Below the pieces are notes generated by a model. It had not been told where the DNA came from. It did no database searches and saw only the letters and a list, made by a program, of their open reading frames with translations. 64,000 nucleotides of DNA from Mesorhizobium muleiense (GTDB taxonomy: Bacteria; Pseudomonadota; Alphaproteobacteria; Rhizobiales; Rhizobiaceae). Location of the stretch: contig NZ_FNEE01000016.1 of assembly GCF_900099905.1 (NCBI RefSeq), forward strand, positions 62,001 through 126,000, written 5' to 3'. Positions within the stretch are counted from its first letter, which is position 1, and each line of letters opens with the position of its first letter. Positions 44,151 through 52,495 of the stretch are shown here, in pieces. Both the position numbers and the translations under genes were made by a program.

Positions 44151-45124
44151 TCACCTCGTGTCCGGTGGCGTTCCGGCCGCAGACGCAGCCACCGCCACAC
44201 GGCTCTTGATGCATACGGCCATGGAGGCAATGACCACGAAGGCGGTGACGACGAACGGCCACGTGATCCGCTCGCCCAGTAGAACGGCTGACCAGAGCAA
44301 TGCGAGCAGTGGCTGCGCGAGATTCAACTGCCCGATCCGAGCGATCCCGCCGGCGGCCAGTCCGCGATACCAGGCTACCGAGCCCAGGAACATGCTGACG
44401 ACGCCCGCATACCAGAAGCCAGTCCAGGCCTGCCAAGGAATCGTCCCCCACGTCCGGGCATGGACCTCGACGACAAGCGGAATCGCGGCGAGAGGCGCCA
44501 GTAAGATCATCGCCCAGCACAGAGTCGCGGTTCCGCCGAACGCACGTGAGACGCGTCCGCCCTCCACATAGGCGAGCCCGACACTCAGCATCGCTAAAAC
44601 GAGCCAACCGTCGGCGAGCTCGATATGTCTTCCACCTTGATAGATCGCGAAAGCGGCGACTGCCAAAACCCCCGTCCAACATCCAATCCAAAATCGCCAA
44701 GGTGGCCGTTCCGCCGTGCGAACCACCGAGATAATGGCCGTTGCGGCTGGGGCCAATCCTACAACCACAGCGCCATGCGCGGACGGCACTCGCTCAAGCG
44801 CCAGCGCCAGAAAAAAGGGGTATCCCACAGCCAATCCCAAGCCAGTCCAAAGAATACCGAGAAGTTCGCTCCTGTGAGGCCAGCGACGCTGCCGCATGAG
44901 CAGCAGAGCGAAGATTCCCAAGACCGCCGCTATCAAAATTCGGCTACAGGTGAGGATCGTCGGACCGAATACCGGGACTGCGAGCCGCGTCGCCGGCAGT
45001 GTACCACTGAACGCAAACCCAGGCAGCCGAGGAGTAGGCCCGTTCGCCAGTCATCAGACGCTCTTACGGTAGCTTGTCGCTCCGGCGTGCTGCCGGCAGC
45101 GCTGTCCCATGTCGATGTCTCCAT
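44151..45124 (-). pseudogene. EamA-family (DMT) exporter with N-terminal frameshift
   Basis: The main frame encodes nine or so hydrophobic segments of an EamA/RhaT-type exporter. It begins without any start codon, reading FAFSGTLPATRLAVPVFGP upstream of residue 1 of the longest startable frame. The missing first helix (DDWRTGLLLGCLG) lies in another frame whose ATG is at 45124 or 45175. One base inserted in the GGGTTT run at 45015-45020 joins them to LGCLGFAFSGTLPATR, the usual EamA start. The gene is thus broken by one missing base or misread. The substrate is unknown; family members export amino acids, nucleosides or drugs. Confidence 0.8.
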
Positions 45125-45242
45125 CTTGAGGGCATTTCTCTTGCCGGAAAACATCTGGGAGAAAGGATTCGCCACCGTTGAGAGCCAATTCTATCGTTCA
45201 CGGCGAATATCGCCCAGAAGGAAACAATCCTCAAATGCATAT

Positions 45243-46169
45243 TCATGATCTTAATGATGCGCCATTTGCATTACCCTCTGCGTCAGTTCTGAGCGCGGAC
45301 TGAAAATGCTCGATGACCGGTGCGAGCCGACCCAAGGTGCCGCCGTGCAGCATGGCGATAGCTACCTGAAAGTCAAAATCCGTGAGCTTGAGAACGCGCA
45401 GTCGACGCCGGTAAGGACTGTTGTTGATATGTCGCCGTGGAACCAGGCCAAGGCCTGCGCCGCGCGATACAAGCGAGAGCTGCAAATCATGGCCGAAGAC
45501 CTCCGCAACAATCCGCAATGGAATGCTTGTCTGGTCGAATGCTCTTTGAATGGCGTCCCGATAGCCACATCCCTGCGGATTGAGGATCCAGTCCGATCCA
45601 GCAAGGTCCCGCAGGCTGAGACACCGTTTGGGCGAGGATATTACGGCTTCACTCGCTGCAACCACAACGATCCGCTCGATGCCGATGGCCGTGGAGTGAA
45701 TGCTTGAAGGCACGGTAGAGTCATCGGCGACTAGGCCGACAGCGCAATCCAGCGTGCCGTTGCGAACCTGCTCGATCAGCCATGTCGTCCAGTGCGATAT
45801 CACCCGCGGACGAATGCTTGGAAAGCGTTGTCTGAGCGCATCGATGGGACCGTCGAGCGCTCTCTCCGCCAGCCCATGCGCGATACCGAGGCGAATCTCG
45901 CCTGACAGAGGTCCTCCCAATGCGTTCAATTTCAATTCAGCCATCGCCTTGAGGACTTGCCGACAGCTTTCCAACACGCGTCGCCCCTCAGGCGTCAGGG
46001 TTGATGGTTTGCTACGGCGATCAAGCAGGACAGCGCCACCCATCGCTGCCTCGAAGCTCTGGATTCGCCTCGTGACGGCCGGTTGGGTCAAATTGAGGCG
46101 GAGAGCCGCTCGGTTGACCGAGCCCGTCTCCGCCAAGGCCACAAAAGCCTCGATATCAGGAATATTCAT
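45243..46169 (-). CDS. LysR-family transcriptional regulator
   Basis: This 308-residue protein has an N-terminal winged helix-turn-helix (residues 1-60, AFVALAETGSVNRAALRLNLTQPAVTR in part) and an effector domain (about 88-295). ATG 46169 and the in-frame ATG 46175 are both possible. It sits upstream of the frameshifted EamA exporter on the same strand, so its target is uncertain. It appears intact in spite of decayed neighbours. Confidence 0.88.
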   Translation of the reverse strand: MNIPDIEAFVALAETGSVNRAALRLNLTQPAVTRRIQSFEAAMGGAVLLDRRSKPSTLTPEGRRVLESCRQVLKAMAELKLNALGGPLSGEIRLGIAHGLAERALDGPIDALRQRFPSIRPRVISHWTTWLIEQVRNGTLDCAVGLVADDSTVPSSIHSTAIGIERIVVVAASEAVISSPKRCLSLRDLAGSDWILNPQGCGYRDAIQRAFDQTSIPLRIVAEVFGHDLQLSLVSRGAGLGLVPRRHINNSPYRRRLRVLKLTDFDFQVAIAMLHGGTLGRLAPVIEHFQSALRTDAEGNANGASLRS

Positions 46170-46651
46170 GCGCATTATTTATATTACAAAGAGCATTATG
46201 AGTCGAGAGATGCTCTTCAGTTGCCGGCTTAAGCCAAGTGGACTCCCGCCACCTCGCGTCCGCTCGCGGCCGCACCTGCGGCCATCTGATCTTCCAGGAT
46301 TTGTTCAAGAAGGAGCAGTAATCGATCTACCCCGTGTGATCGACGCCAGAAAAGGTCGCGCGCGCTAACTTCTTCGAGCGCGCGACCGATTATTTGAAGC
46401 CACAAAGACGCGAAGGTTGGGTGGGCCTGACGGCGTATGGGCGCCGTTCGAAGAGCGGGGAGACGCCCGACAGAGCGGCAGATCTGCGGGTCGCCCAGAA
46501 GCTATCGACTGCTATCGCTCGAGTGTCCTCTCACCTGAGGATGTCGACCGGCGGCACTTGCTATGGCAGTGTCACTTTCGGACTGCCTTGGCAAGATTCA
46601 TTGGTAGCTTTCGTTGGATCTTGACGGACCAGCCACCCAAGATGCCGCCGG
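46170..46651. other. Intergenic region with a long hairpin; no gene recognised
   Basis: The stretch between a LysR gene and a VOC gene has no convincing coding region on either strand. GGTCGCGCGC (46354-46363) and GCGCGCGACC (46378-46387) form a perfect 10-bp stem with a 14-base loop but no T-run. The rest may be decayed coding sequence, but no family was recognised. Confidence 0.5.
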
Positions 46652-47017
46652 TCATTTCTTCTTGAACTCAAACAGTTCTACGAGGTTGCCCGACGGATCT
46701 TCCAGAAGCCTGGCGCGACCAGCGCCCGCCTCGCTAATTTCTCCTCTGAATTTGGCGCCAGCATCGTTCAACCGGCCGACGAGGACGTCTAGATCTTTCG
46801 TGACGATTATGAATCGGTTCCATCCGCCGGGCTCTGGTTTACCGCCAGCACTTCCCCCACTGCCTGCCCCCGGAACGTTAAGGTAGAGCGTGAAATCATC
46901 GCGAATGAGCGCCGCGAACTTGCCAGGGTTGTGCATGTCAACCTTGAACTCGAGTTTGTCGCGATAGAACACGACCGAACTGTCAATGTCCGTCACAATG
47001 TACCGGATGGATGCCAT
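46652..47017 (-). CDS. VOC-superfamily (glyoxalase/bleomycin-resistance-like) protein
   Basis: This 121-residue protein has the beta-alpha-beta-beta-beta layout of the vicinal oxygen chelate fold, with IRYIVTDIDSSVVFYRDKLEF at the start and the final LLEDPSGNLVELFE strand whose Glu is a usual metal ligand. The site AGGAGG lies 7 bases before ATG 47017, an excellent start. Members are dioxygenases, isomerases, glyoxalases or drug-binding proteins. The specific role is unknown. It lies just outside the left copy of the guaA-end repeat. Confidence 0.85.
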   Translation of the reverse strand: MASIRYIVTDIDSSVVFYRDKLEFKVDMHNPGKFAALIRDDFTLYLNVPGAGSGGSAGGKPEPGGWNRFIIVTKDLDVLVGRLNDAGAKFRGEISEAGAGRARLLEDPSGNLVELFEFKKK

Positions 47018-47428
47018 AATCCGTCCTCCTTTCACCATAGAAAATGAACCAATGCGAATGTGGTTGCCTGGCCGGCCCTGACGATCAGGGCCGACAGTCA
47101 GCCAGCCGACTAATGAGAACACAGCTTAGCCGTCCACGGCCTGTGGAATCGCGTCGCTCGATTTCTATCGGCTATCGCCGGGCCCCAATTCGCTTTCGCA
47201 TCCTCTCCTATCCCGCTCTACTCTACAGTACTCTCTTCACTCCCACTCGATTGTTCGCGATATAGCTAACATGTTGAAATTGCTCACGTAAAAAATCTCA
47301 CTCTCAAAGACTACCGTCAGCTGTACCGTTGCGAAAGGCTGGCTGTTGATTTCATTGCCAAATTTCAGCGTTTTCGAGAAACGCACCTTTCGCCACCTAT
47401 CGAGAGCGCCGGATGTTTTGATCCTGCA
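47018..47428. other. Intergenic region holding the left guaA-end repeat
   Basis: No gene is recognised here. A pyrimidine-rich run at about 47200-47240 leads into the 20-bp guaA-end repeat at 47235-47254. After it the sequence becomes AT-richer than the neighbours until the antitoxin-like gene. Confidence 0.5.
47235..47254. repeat. Left copy of the guaA 3'-end direct repeat (candidate attachment site)
   Basis: CTTCACTCCCACTCGATTGT matches the guaA end at 55466-55485 base for base and in the same orientation. The flanking bases differ on both sides. This is the pattern left by site-specific integration into the last codons of guaA. Confidence 0.85.
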
Positions 47429-48070
47429 TCAAGGTTGAGAAGGGCATCTGCCATATGCAGCCTTCCCAACGGCCTGGGCAAGCCAGGTTGGCAACTGCGG
47501 CGCGGCGGACGCGAGTTCGCTGAAGTCATGTGGCGAGAGAGTGCGCTTCAATGTTCCCAGGGCAGTATCCGCGCTCTCCGGTCCCAGCCAGGCCAACGCC
47601 CGGATCGCGACGCCAGCCGGTCGGTCCGCAAGGGCGAGTTGCCAGCGTGGGGCGTGTCGAAGCTCAACAACCTGCTTGCCGAAACTCATGGATCGCGAAC
47701 GCCCCGAGGTAAGATAGACCGACCGGACTGGCACTTGTGTGGAAAGGCCGAGGATATTGGCTGCGGCAGCGCCGCTCGGTACGACGATTTCGCCTTGTTG
47801 CCTCGCAAATGCCTGGACTGCCTGCTCGACCGAAGGAGCCCTCGTGCCGTACCGCCCGGTGATAGAGCGAACAGACGCTTCCTCGGAGATGGAGTCAGGG
47901 GGAAGCGTCATCAGAAACGTCCGTAGTCGATCACGCTGCTCTGCCTGCGCCAGCTTGCGATCGAGATATTCCACCCGCTGTTCTTCGAGCTTGGCCAGCC
48001 GCGCCTGCTCGGCACGCCGCTGGCGGGCAATCTCCACGAGCCGTGCCCGCTCGTGAGTGAAGCGGAACAC
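47429..48070 (-). CDS. DUF6088/AbiEi-like antitoxin-type protein with unusual N-terminus
   Basis: The C-terminal 130 residues match the DUF6088 group related to AbiEi antitoxins: SVEQAVQAFARQQGE, then SGAAAANILGLSTQVPVRSVYL, SGRSRSMSFGKQVVELRH and IRALAWLGPE. The first 60 residues form a charged coiled-coil-like helix (RQRRAEQARLAKLEEQRVEY) not typical of the family, so the gene may be a fusion or 5' truncated. A GTG at 48070, 11 bases after the epoxide hydrolase stop, is the likeliest start. An AbiEii-type nucleotidyltransferase toxin would be expected immediately downstream, but only a short frame is left there. Confidence 0.65.
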   Translation of the reverse strand: MFRFTHERARLVEIARQRRAEQARLAKLEEQRVEYLDRKLAQAEQRDRLRTFLMTLPPDSISEEASVRSITGRYGTRAPSVEQAVQAFARQQGEIVVPSGAAAANILGLSTQVPVRSVYLTSGRSRSMSFGKQVVELRHAPRWQLALADRPAGVAIRALAWLGPESADTALGTLKRTLSPHDFSELASAAPQLPTWLAQAVGKAAYGRCPSQP

Positions 48071-48080
48071 GCTTGTTCGT

Positions 48081-49190
48081 TCAGATCGCGGCGAGCGCGA
48101 TCTTTCGCAAATCGTCGGCGTAGAGTTCCGGCGTTTCCCAGGCCGGAAAATGCCCGCCACGCGGAAAGACGGTGTAACTCTGCACATTGTAGAGCCGCTC
48201 GGCCCGCTCGCGCGGCGCGAGCGCCAGATCATGTGGCCACATCGCGACGGCGGTGGGGACATGCACGAAGTCATCCGCCCGCAGCGGCGGCCGCAGCCGG
48301 GCGGCCTCGTAATAGTAGCGGACAGACGACCCGATCGTGTTGGTCATCCAGTAGATCGTCAGAGTGTCAGCCAGGTCTTCGAGTGGCCAGACAGAGAAGA
48401 CGTCGCCATCGCAGTCCGTCCAGGCCCGGAACTTCTCGACAATCCACGAGGCCAGGCCAACAGGACTGTCGGCAAGCCCAAAGGCGAGAGTTTGTGGCCT
48501 CGAGCTCTGGATCGCCTGATAGCCCCCTTCCTCCCGGCTCCACAGTTGGAGGCGCTCGTCATAGTCGATCTCGGCCTTCGACAGGGGCGACGCATCTTCT
48601 GGAATCGGCTTCGGCGCGACCGTCGAGACATGGAGAGCCAGCAAACGCGCCGGATGCCGAAGCGCTATCCGGGTGGCAAGGCCGGAGCCGATGTCAGTCC
48701 CAGCCACGACGAACCGCCCATAGCCCAGCATCGTCATTAGCTTCGGATAAAGGTCACTGGGCTCCGCCTCGTAGGGCCGGGTTGGCCTGTCCGAGTAGCC
48801 GAAGCCGGGCATGGTGGGGATCACGACATCGAACGCCGGCGTTCCCCGGGTAAGCAGCGGCGCTATACGCTGAAACTCCACGAAGCTGGACGGCCAACCG
48901 TTCATCAGCAGTAGCGGGATCGATCCACTTTGTCCGCTGCGAAAATGCAGAAAGTGTATGCCGTGGCCATCGACCGTCGTCCGAAAATGAGGCAGCTGGT
49001 TGAGCCGATCTCGCCGCTGTGCCCAGTCATAGCCGTCACGCCAGAAATCGATGAACTGGTTGAGGACGCCGCGCTCGGTTCCCATGGTCCAGTCGTCAGT
49101 TACCGCGTCGGCCCAACGCGTCCGTGCGAGGCGGCCACGAAGGTCAGCGGCCTGGTCCGGATCATAGGGAATCTGGAAGGGAGTGATCAT
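48081..49190 (-). CDS. Epoxide hydrolase family protein (microsomal-type)
   Basis: This 369-residue protein has the N-terminal epoxide hydrolase domain (about 1-105, FQIPYDPDQAADLRGRLA) followed by an alpha/beta hydrolase core. The nucleophile is Asp166 in AGTDIGSG, the oxyanion region NGWP lies near residue 97, and the C-terminal His is in PRGGHFPAWE. Such enzymes open epoxides to diols. ATG 49190 is preceded by AAGGAA. It lies in the candidate element next to several NAD(P) oxidoreductases, suggesting a role in xenobiotic or electrophile detoxification. Confidence 0.9.
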   Translation of the reverse strand: MITPFQIPYDPDQAADLRGRLARTRWADAVTDDWTMGTERGVLNQFIDFWRDGYDWAQRRDRLNQLPHFRTTVDGHGIHFLHFRSGQSGSIPLLLMNGWPSSFVEFQRIAPLLTRGTPAFDVVIPTMPGFGYSDRPTRPYEAEPSDLYPKLMTMLGYGRFVVAGTDIGSGLATRIALRHPARLLALHVSTVAPKPIPEDASPLSKAEIDYDERLQLWSREEGGYQAIQSSRPQTLAFGLADSPVGLASWIVEKFRAWTDCDGDVFSVWPLEDLADTLTIYWMTNTIGSSVRYYYEAARLRPPLRADDFVHVPTAVAMWPHDLALAPRERAERLYNVQSYTVFPRGGHFPAWETPELYADDLRKIALAAI

Positions 49191-49330
49191 GATTGATTCC
49201 TTGGCTGTAGTGCAGCAGAAGACCGGCCGACTGGTCCAATTCGAATTGACCTCCGATGTCCGCTCCAAACGTGAGATGACTTGCTTCCAGTGGTATTGCG
49301 GATCTGCCGGTGAGGGCTGATGTCGGTGAT

Positions 49331-49951
49331 TCAGCCGATATCGACGTTCATGGCGAAGTCCCAGGTGCCGGCGCCGTTTTTGGCGAGGCCAATCATCATC
49401 AAACCGAGCGCCTCCAGCGTCTGGGCCATGTGCAAGCCGCCCACGTCGAGCGGACGCAGCCCGAGACTTTCGAGGAACGTCGAGACGCGCGCTTTCGCCT
49501 CCGCATCGTCGGCTGCGATGAACGCGTCGAGGCGTCCACCCTTCGCAAGCACGTGACCAAAGATCGTGTTGAACGCCTTCACAACATGCGCGCCGGCGGG
49601 GAGGCCCTTTGCGGTCTCCTGCGCGCCAGAACTGCCGTGGGGCGTGACGAGGCCGGAGAGGTCGGGGGTAACCGGGTTGACGATGTCGACGATCACCTTG
49701 CCATCGAGCGCTTTCCCAAAGCCGGCTACCGCCGCCGCTACACCGCTGTACGGCACGGCGAGGATGACGATGTCGCCCGCGGGGGCGGCTCCGTATATCC
49801 CAGTGGTCGCTCCAGCTCCAAGTTGGTCGGCGAGCGCCCGCGCCTTGGCGGGGTCGCGGCTGACAACCTCGACAGTGTGTCCGGCCTTGGCGGTACGGAC
49901 CGCGATAGCGGCGGCCATCGTTCCTGAGCCGATGATGCTGATAGTGCTCAT
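49331..49951 (-). CDS. NADPH-dependent F420 reductase-like protein
   Basis: This 206-residue protein begins MSTISIIGSGTMAAAIA, the Rossmann motif of the F420H2:NADP oxidoreductase-like family, followed by VEVVSRDPAKA (NADPH phosphate site), ILAVPYSGV, VDIVNPV and VKAFNT. Mesorhizobium-type bacteria are not known to make F420, so it probably acts on another electron carrier or substrate. It is a close relative of the gene at 51024; the first 30 bases are identical to that gene's start region, so the two arose by duplication. Confidence 0.85.
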   Translation of the reverse strand: MSTISIIGSGTMAAAIAVRTAKAGHTVEVVSRDPAKARALADQLGAGATTGIYGAAPAGDIVILAVPYSGVAAAVAGFGKALDGKVIVDIVNPVTPDLSGLVTPHGSSGAQETAKGLPAGAHVVKAFNTIFGHVLAKGGRLDAFIAADDAEAKARVSTFLESLGLRPLDVGGLHMAQTLEALGLMMIGLAKNGAGTWDFAMNVDIG

Positions 49952-50023
49952 GTGTAGTCTCCTATTGAGTGGGGGTATTGCTGGTGGTCGCTAGACGGGG
50001 GATCCGTTTATTGGTTTGACGAA

Positions 50024-50977
50024 TTACGGGATCGCGATACGACCCGCCGGAAAGTAATGGCCGTTGTCGAGGTCCTCGATCAGGCCCGGCTGACCTGGAT
50101 ACCAGCCGAGAGTCTGGCGGGTGATGGCGTTGGACGCCGGAAGGTCCAGCGTGACCAAATTCGCGAGAAAGCCGAAGAAGCCAGGCAGCATCAGTACGTC
50201 CGCAGGGATGGGCACGGCGGGCATGCCCATACGGCTGCCAATGGCCTCGGCGATCTCGCGGAACCGGATGCCGTCGCCCTCAATCCCGTGCCAATATTTG
50301 CCAGCCGGCCCCTTCTCCAGCGCCAGGCGGAAAAGGGAGGCCAGGTCGCGGGCATGCACAGCCGGCCAGAGGTTCGCGCCGTCACCGGGGTAACCGATAA
50401 CGCCCTTCTCCTTCGCGAGACCGATCAGCAGCTGGAGGAAGCCGGCATCGGTCGTGCTGTGCGCGATGGGAGGAATTCGGACGACCGAAGACCGCACGCC
50501 CCGCTCCGCGAGGCCGATCACGGCGAGTTCCACGGCGTTACGAACCCGCAGGGTGCCCTTGTATGCTTCGCCGCCGGGAAGAGCCGGATCTTTCTCGGTG
50601 GCTGGCCGGCCCAGGCCTTCCCACCCCGGCGAGCCGATGCTCCCCGAGACGACGAGCGGCTTTCCGGTCCCCGCCAGCGCCTCGCCGTAGGCGAGCATGA
50701 TCTGGAGCTCCGCGGCGGCCACGGCGTCGATCCCGCCGGACGGAAGCAGATCCTGCCTGTGCGCGACGTGGATGACGCCGTCAGACTCCGCCGCCGCCGC
50801 CTTGAGCCCGTCGAGGTCGGTGATATCCCCGCGACGTACCTTGGCGCCGAGCGCCGACACCGCCGTCGCGGACGTGTCCGACCGGACCAGGCCAATGACC
50901 TCATGTCCGGCCGCGATGAGCTCGGGAATGATGTGCGAACCGATATGACCGGTCCCGCCAGTAACTAAAACGCGCAT
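50024..50977 (-). CDS. NAD-dependent epimerase/dehydratase family protein (extended SDR)
   Basis: This 317-residue extended SDR has the motif VTGGTGHIGSH at residues 5-15 and EVIGLVRSD, the strand-2 NADP region. IHVAHRQD and an atypical active-site region follow, without a clear YxxxK. It resembles NAD(P)H-dependent sugar epimerase or atypical quinone/aldehyde reductase proteins that often sit with TetR regulators. It lies between the two F420-reductase-like genes on the same strand. Function is uncertain. Confidence 0.85.
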   Translation of the reverse strand: MRVLVTGGTGHIGSHIIPELIAAGHEVIGLVRSDTSATAVSALGAKVRRGDITDLDGLKAAAAESDGVIHVAHRQDLLPSGGIDAVAAAELQIMLAYGEALAGTGKPLVVSGSIGSPGWEGLGRPATEKDPALPGGEAYKGTLRVRNAVELAVIGLAERGVRSSVVRIPPIAHSTTDAGFLQLLIGLAKEKGVIGYPGDGANLWPAVHARDLASLFRLALEKGPAGKYWHGIEGDGIRFREIAEAIGSRMGMPAVPIPADVLMLPGFFGFLANLVTLDLPASNAITRQTLGWYPGQPGLIEDLDNGHYFPAGRIAIP

Positions 50978-51023
50978 GCTGCTGCTCCTTGGGTAATGTG
51001 ATGCGAGACGTGGTGCCGCGGGC

Positions 51024-51658
51024 TCAGCCGAGGAGGCTGACGCGGATTGAGAAGTTGGTATGTTTGATGGAGCGGGTCATGAGGCCCAGCCACAGCATGC
51101 AGGCGTGCTCCAGCGTCCGCGCCATAATCAGCCGCCCGGTATCCATCGGACGTAGCCCGAGGCTGTCGATGAACGCCGAGACGCGCGCCTTCGCCTGAGA
51201 GTCGTCCCCGGCGATGAACACGTCCAATGGATGGCCCCCGATTGGACCGGCAGCCAAGACCTGGGCGTTCTGGGTGTTGAACGCCTTGACGATAGTAGCA
51301 TTGGCAGGAGCAACCTTGGCGATCTCCTGCGCGCCGAAACTGTCTTCAGGAGTCAAGAAACCCGTGAAGTCGGATTTGATGGGGTTGGTGATGTCGACGA
51401 TGAGCTTGCCTGCCAGTTTTTCGCCGTACTGCTTCACCACGTCGAGAACGGCCGAATAAGGAACCGCCAGGATGACAATGTCCCCGACCGGGGCGGCGCC
51501 AAACGTTCCGGTCGTCGCGCCGGCTCCGACCTGCTCGGCCAGCGCCCGCGACTTGGTGGCGTCGCGGCTCATCACCTCGACGGTGTGTCCGGCCTTGGCG
51601 GCAAGATCGCCGATCGCTGCGGCATACCGCCTGAGCCGATGATGCTGATAGTGCTCAT
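51024..51658 (-). pseudogene. NADPH-dependent F420 reductase-like protein with N-terminal frameshift
   Basis: ATG 51658 starts MSTISIIGSGGM, as in the paralogue at 49331, but after 12 codons the frame is lost. The rest (AAAIGDLAAKAGHTVEVMSRD and on) continues to 51024 in the next frame with all family motifs. One missing G between 51622 and 51623 (ATGGCC expected, ATGCC present) explains it. Without its Rossmann start the protein would not bind NADPH. The gene is divergent from a TetR regulator across 117 bp with two operator-like palindromes, so it and the downstream genes are the likely regulated targets. Confidence 0.85.
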
Positions 51659-51724
51659 GTTCGTGTTCCCATGACTTCGCTTTTCGGGTTGCCGGAAAGC
51701 GCCTCCGGCTCCATATACACTTGT

Positions 51725-51758
51725 GGACCACTGATCCGTATATCTGGATCACTGATCC
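51725..51758. promoter_or_regulatory. Two tandem TetR operator-like palindromes
   Basis: GGATCACTGATCC at 51746-51758 is a perfect palindrome around a central C. GGACCACTGATCC at 51725-51737 differs by one base. Their centres are 21 bp apart, two helical turns, and lie 17-40 bp before the TetR start in a divergent promoter. This suits cooperative binding of two TetR dimers. Confidence 0.75.
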
Positions 51759-51775
51759 GATTGTCAAGGTGACCT

Positions 51776-52363
51776 ATGCGAGCCGACGCCAAAAAAAATT
51801 ACAGCCACATCCTTGCGGTCGCGCGTGAGGTTGTCACCCAGCACGGCGCCGACGCATCGATGCGCGATATCGCCCGTCGAGCCGAGGTCGGGTTAGCCAC
51901 GCTGCTTCGTCATTTCCCGACGCGAGAAGCCCTGTTCGACGCGCTGCTGTGTACGAATCTGGACGCACTGACTCAGAAGGCAGATGAACTCGAAACGTCG
52001 AACTCACCCGACGAGGCGCTCATCTCCTGGTTCCAGGAATGGTTGGTGTTCGCCCAAAGCTATAGGGGCGTCGTCGCCATGATGGCCGCCGCCCACACGA
52101 ACCCGGACTCCGCTCTTTATGCTTCATGCGCTGCGGTGCACTCGGCGAGCGCGCGACTGCTGCTCCGTGCACAGGCCGAAGGCGCGGCGCGGCCCGACAT
52201 GAATGGGGATGACCTGTTCGCCCTGATGACGGCACTCGGATGGGCGGTCGACCAACCCTCATTCGCGCCGCGGGCCGATCATCTCTTTCGCATCATTACG
52301 GGCGCCATCCTGGCGAACCCGTCGACCGGATCGGCTTCTGCTGCGCTCGACCGTCAAAACTAA
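51776..52363 (+). CDS. TetR-family transcriptional regulator
   Basis: This 195-residue protein has the TetR helix-turn-helix at about residues 10-57 (DIARRAEVGLATLLRHFPTREALF) and a C-terminal ligand domain like that of the SbtR/TetR_C group. It is divergent from the F420-reductase-like gene, with two palindromic sites between them, and so probably represses both itself and that operon until an inducer, perhaps an electrophile, binds. Confidence 0.9.
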   Translation: MRADAKKNYSHILAVAREVVTQHGADASMRDIARRAEVGLATLLRHFPTREALFDALLCTNLDALTQKADELETSNSPDEALISWFQEWLVFAQSYRGVVAMMAAAHTNPDSALYASCAAVHSASARLLLRAQAEGAARPDMNGDDLFALMTALGWAVDQPSFAPRADHLFRIITGAILANPSTGSASAALDRQN

Positions 52364-52495
52364 GTATTCATCATACTGCTGACGAGAGGCGGAGCACTTC
52401 ATCCTTTGCTTCCAGGCGTCACCTCGGCCGCACGCATCGGATCATGCTCGATCCGATGCGTGCATCGTGTCCCTGCCGGTGGGACGTCATGTTCA

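Noticed and set aside
46354..46387. Rho-independent terminator
   Set aside because: The stem is strong but has no T-run on either strand, and no gene end is adjacent, so only the hairpin is reported.
47235..47254. Insertion-sequence end or CRISPR-type repeat
   Set aside because: The repeat is not terminally inverted, no transposase is present, and only two copies exist 8.2 kb apart. Identity with the guaA end explains it better.
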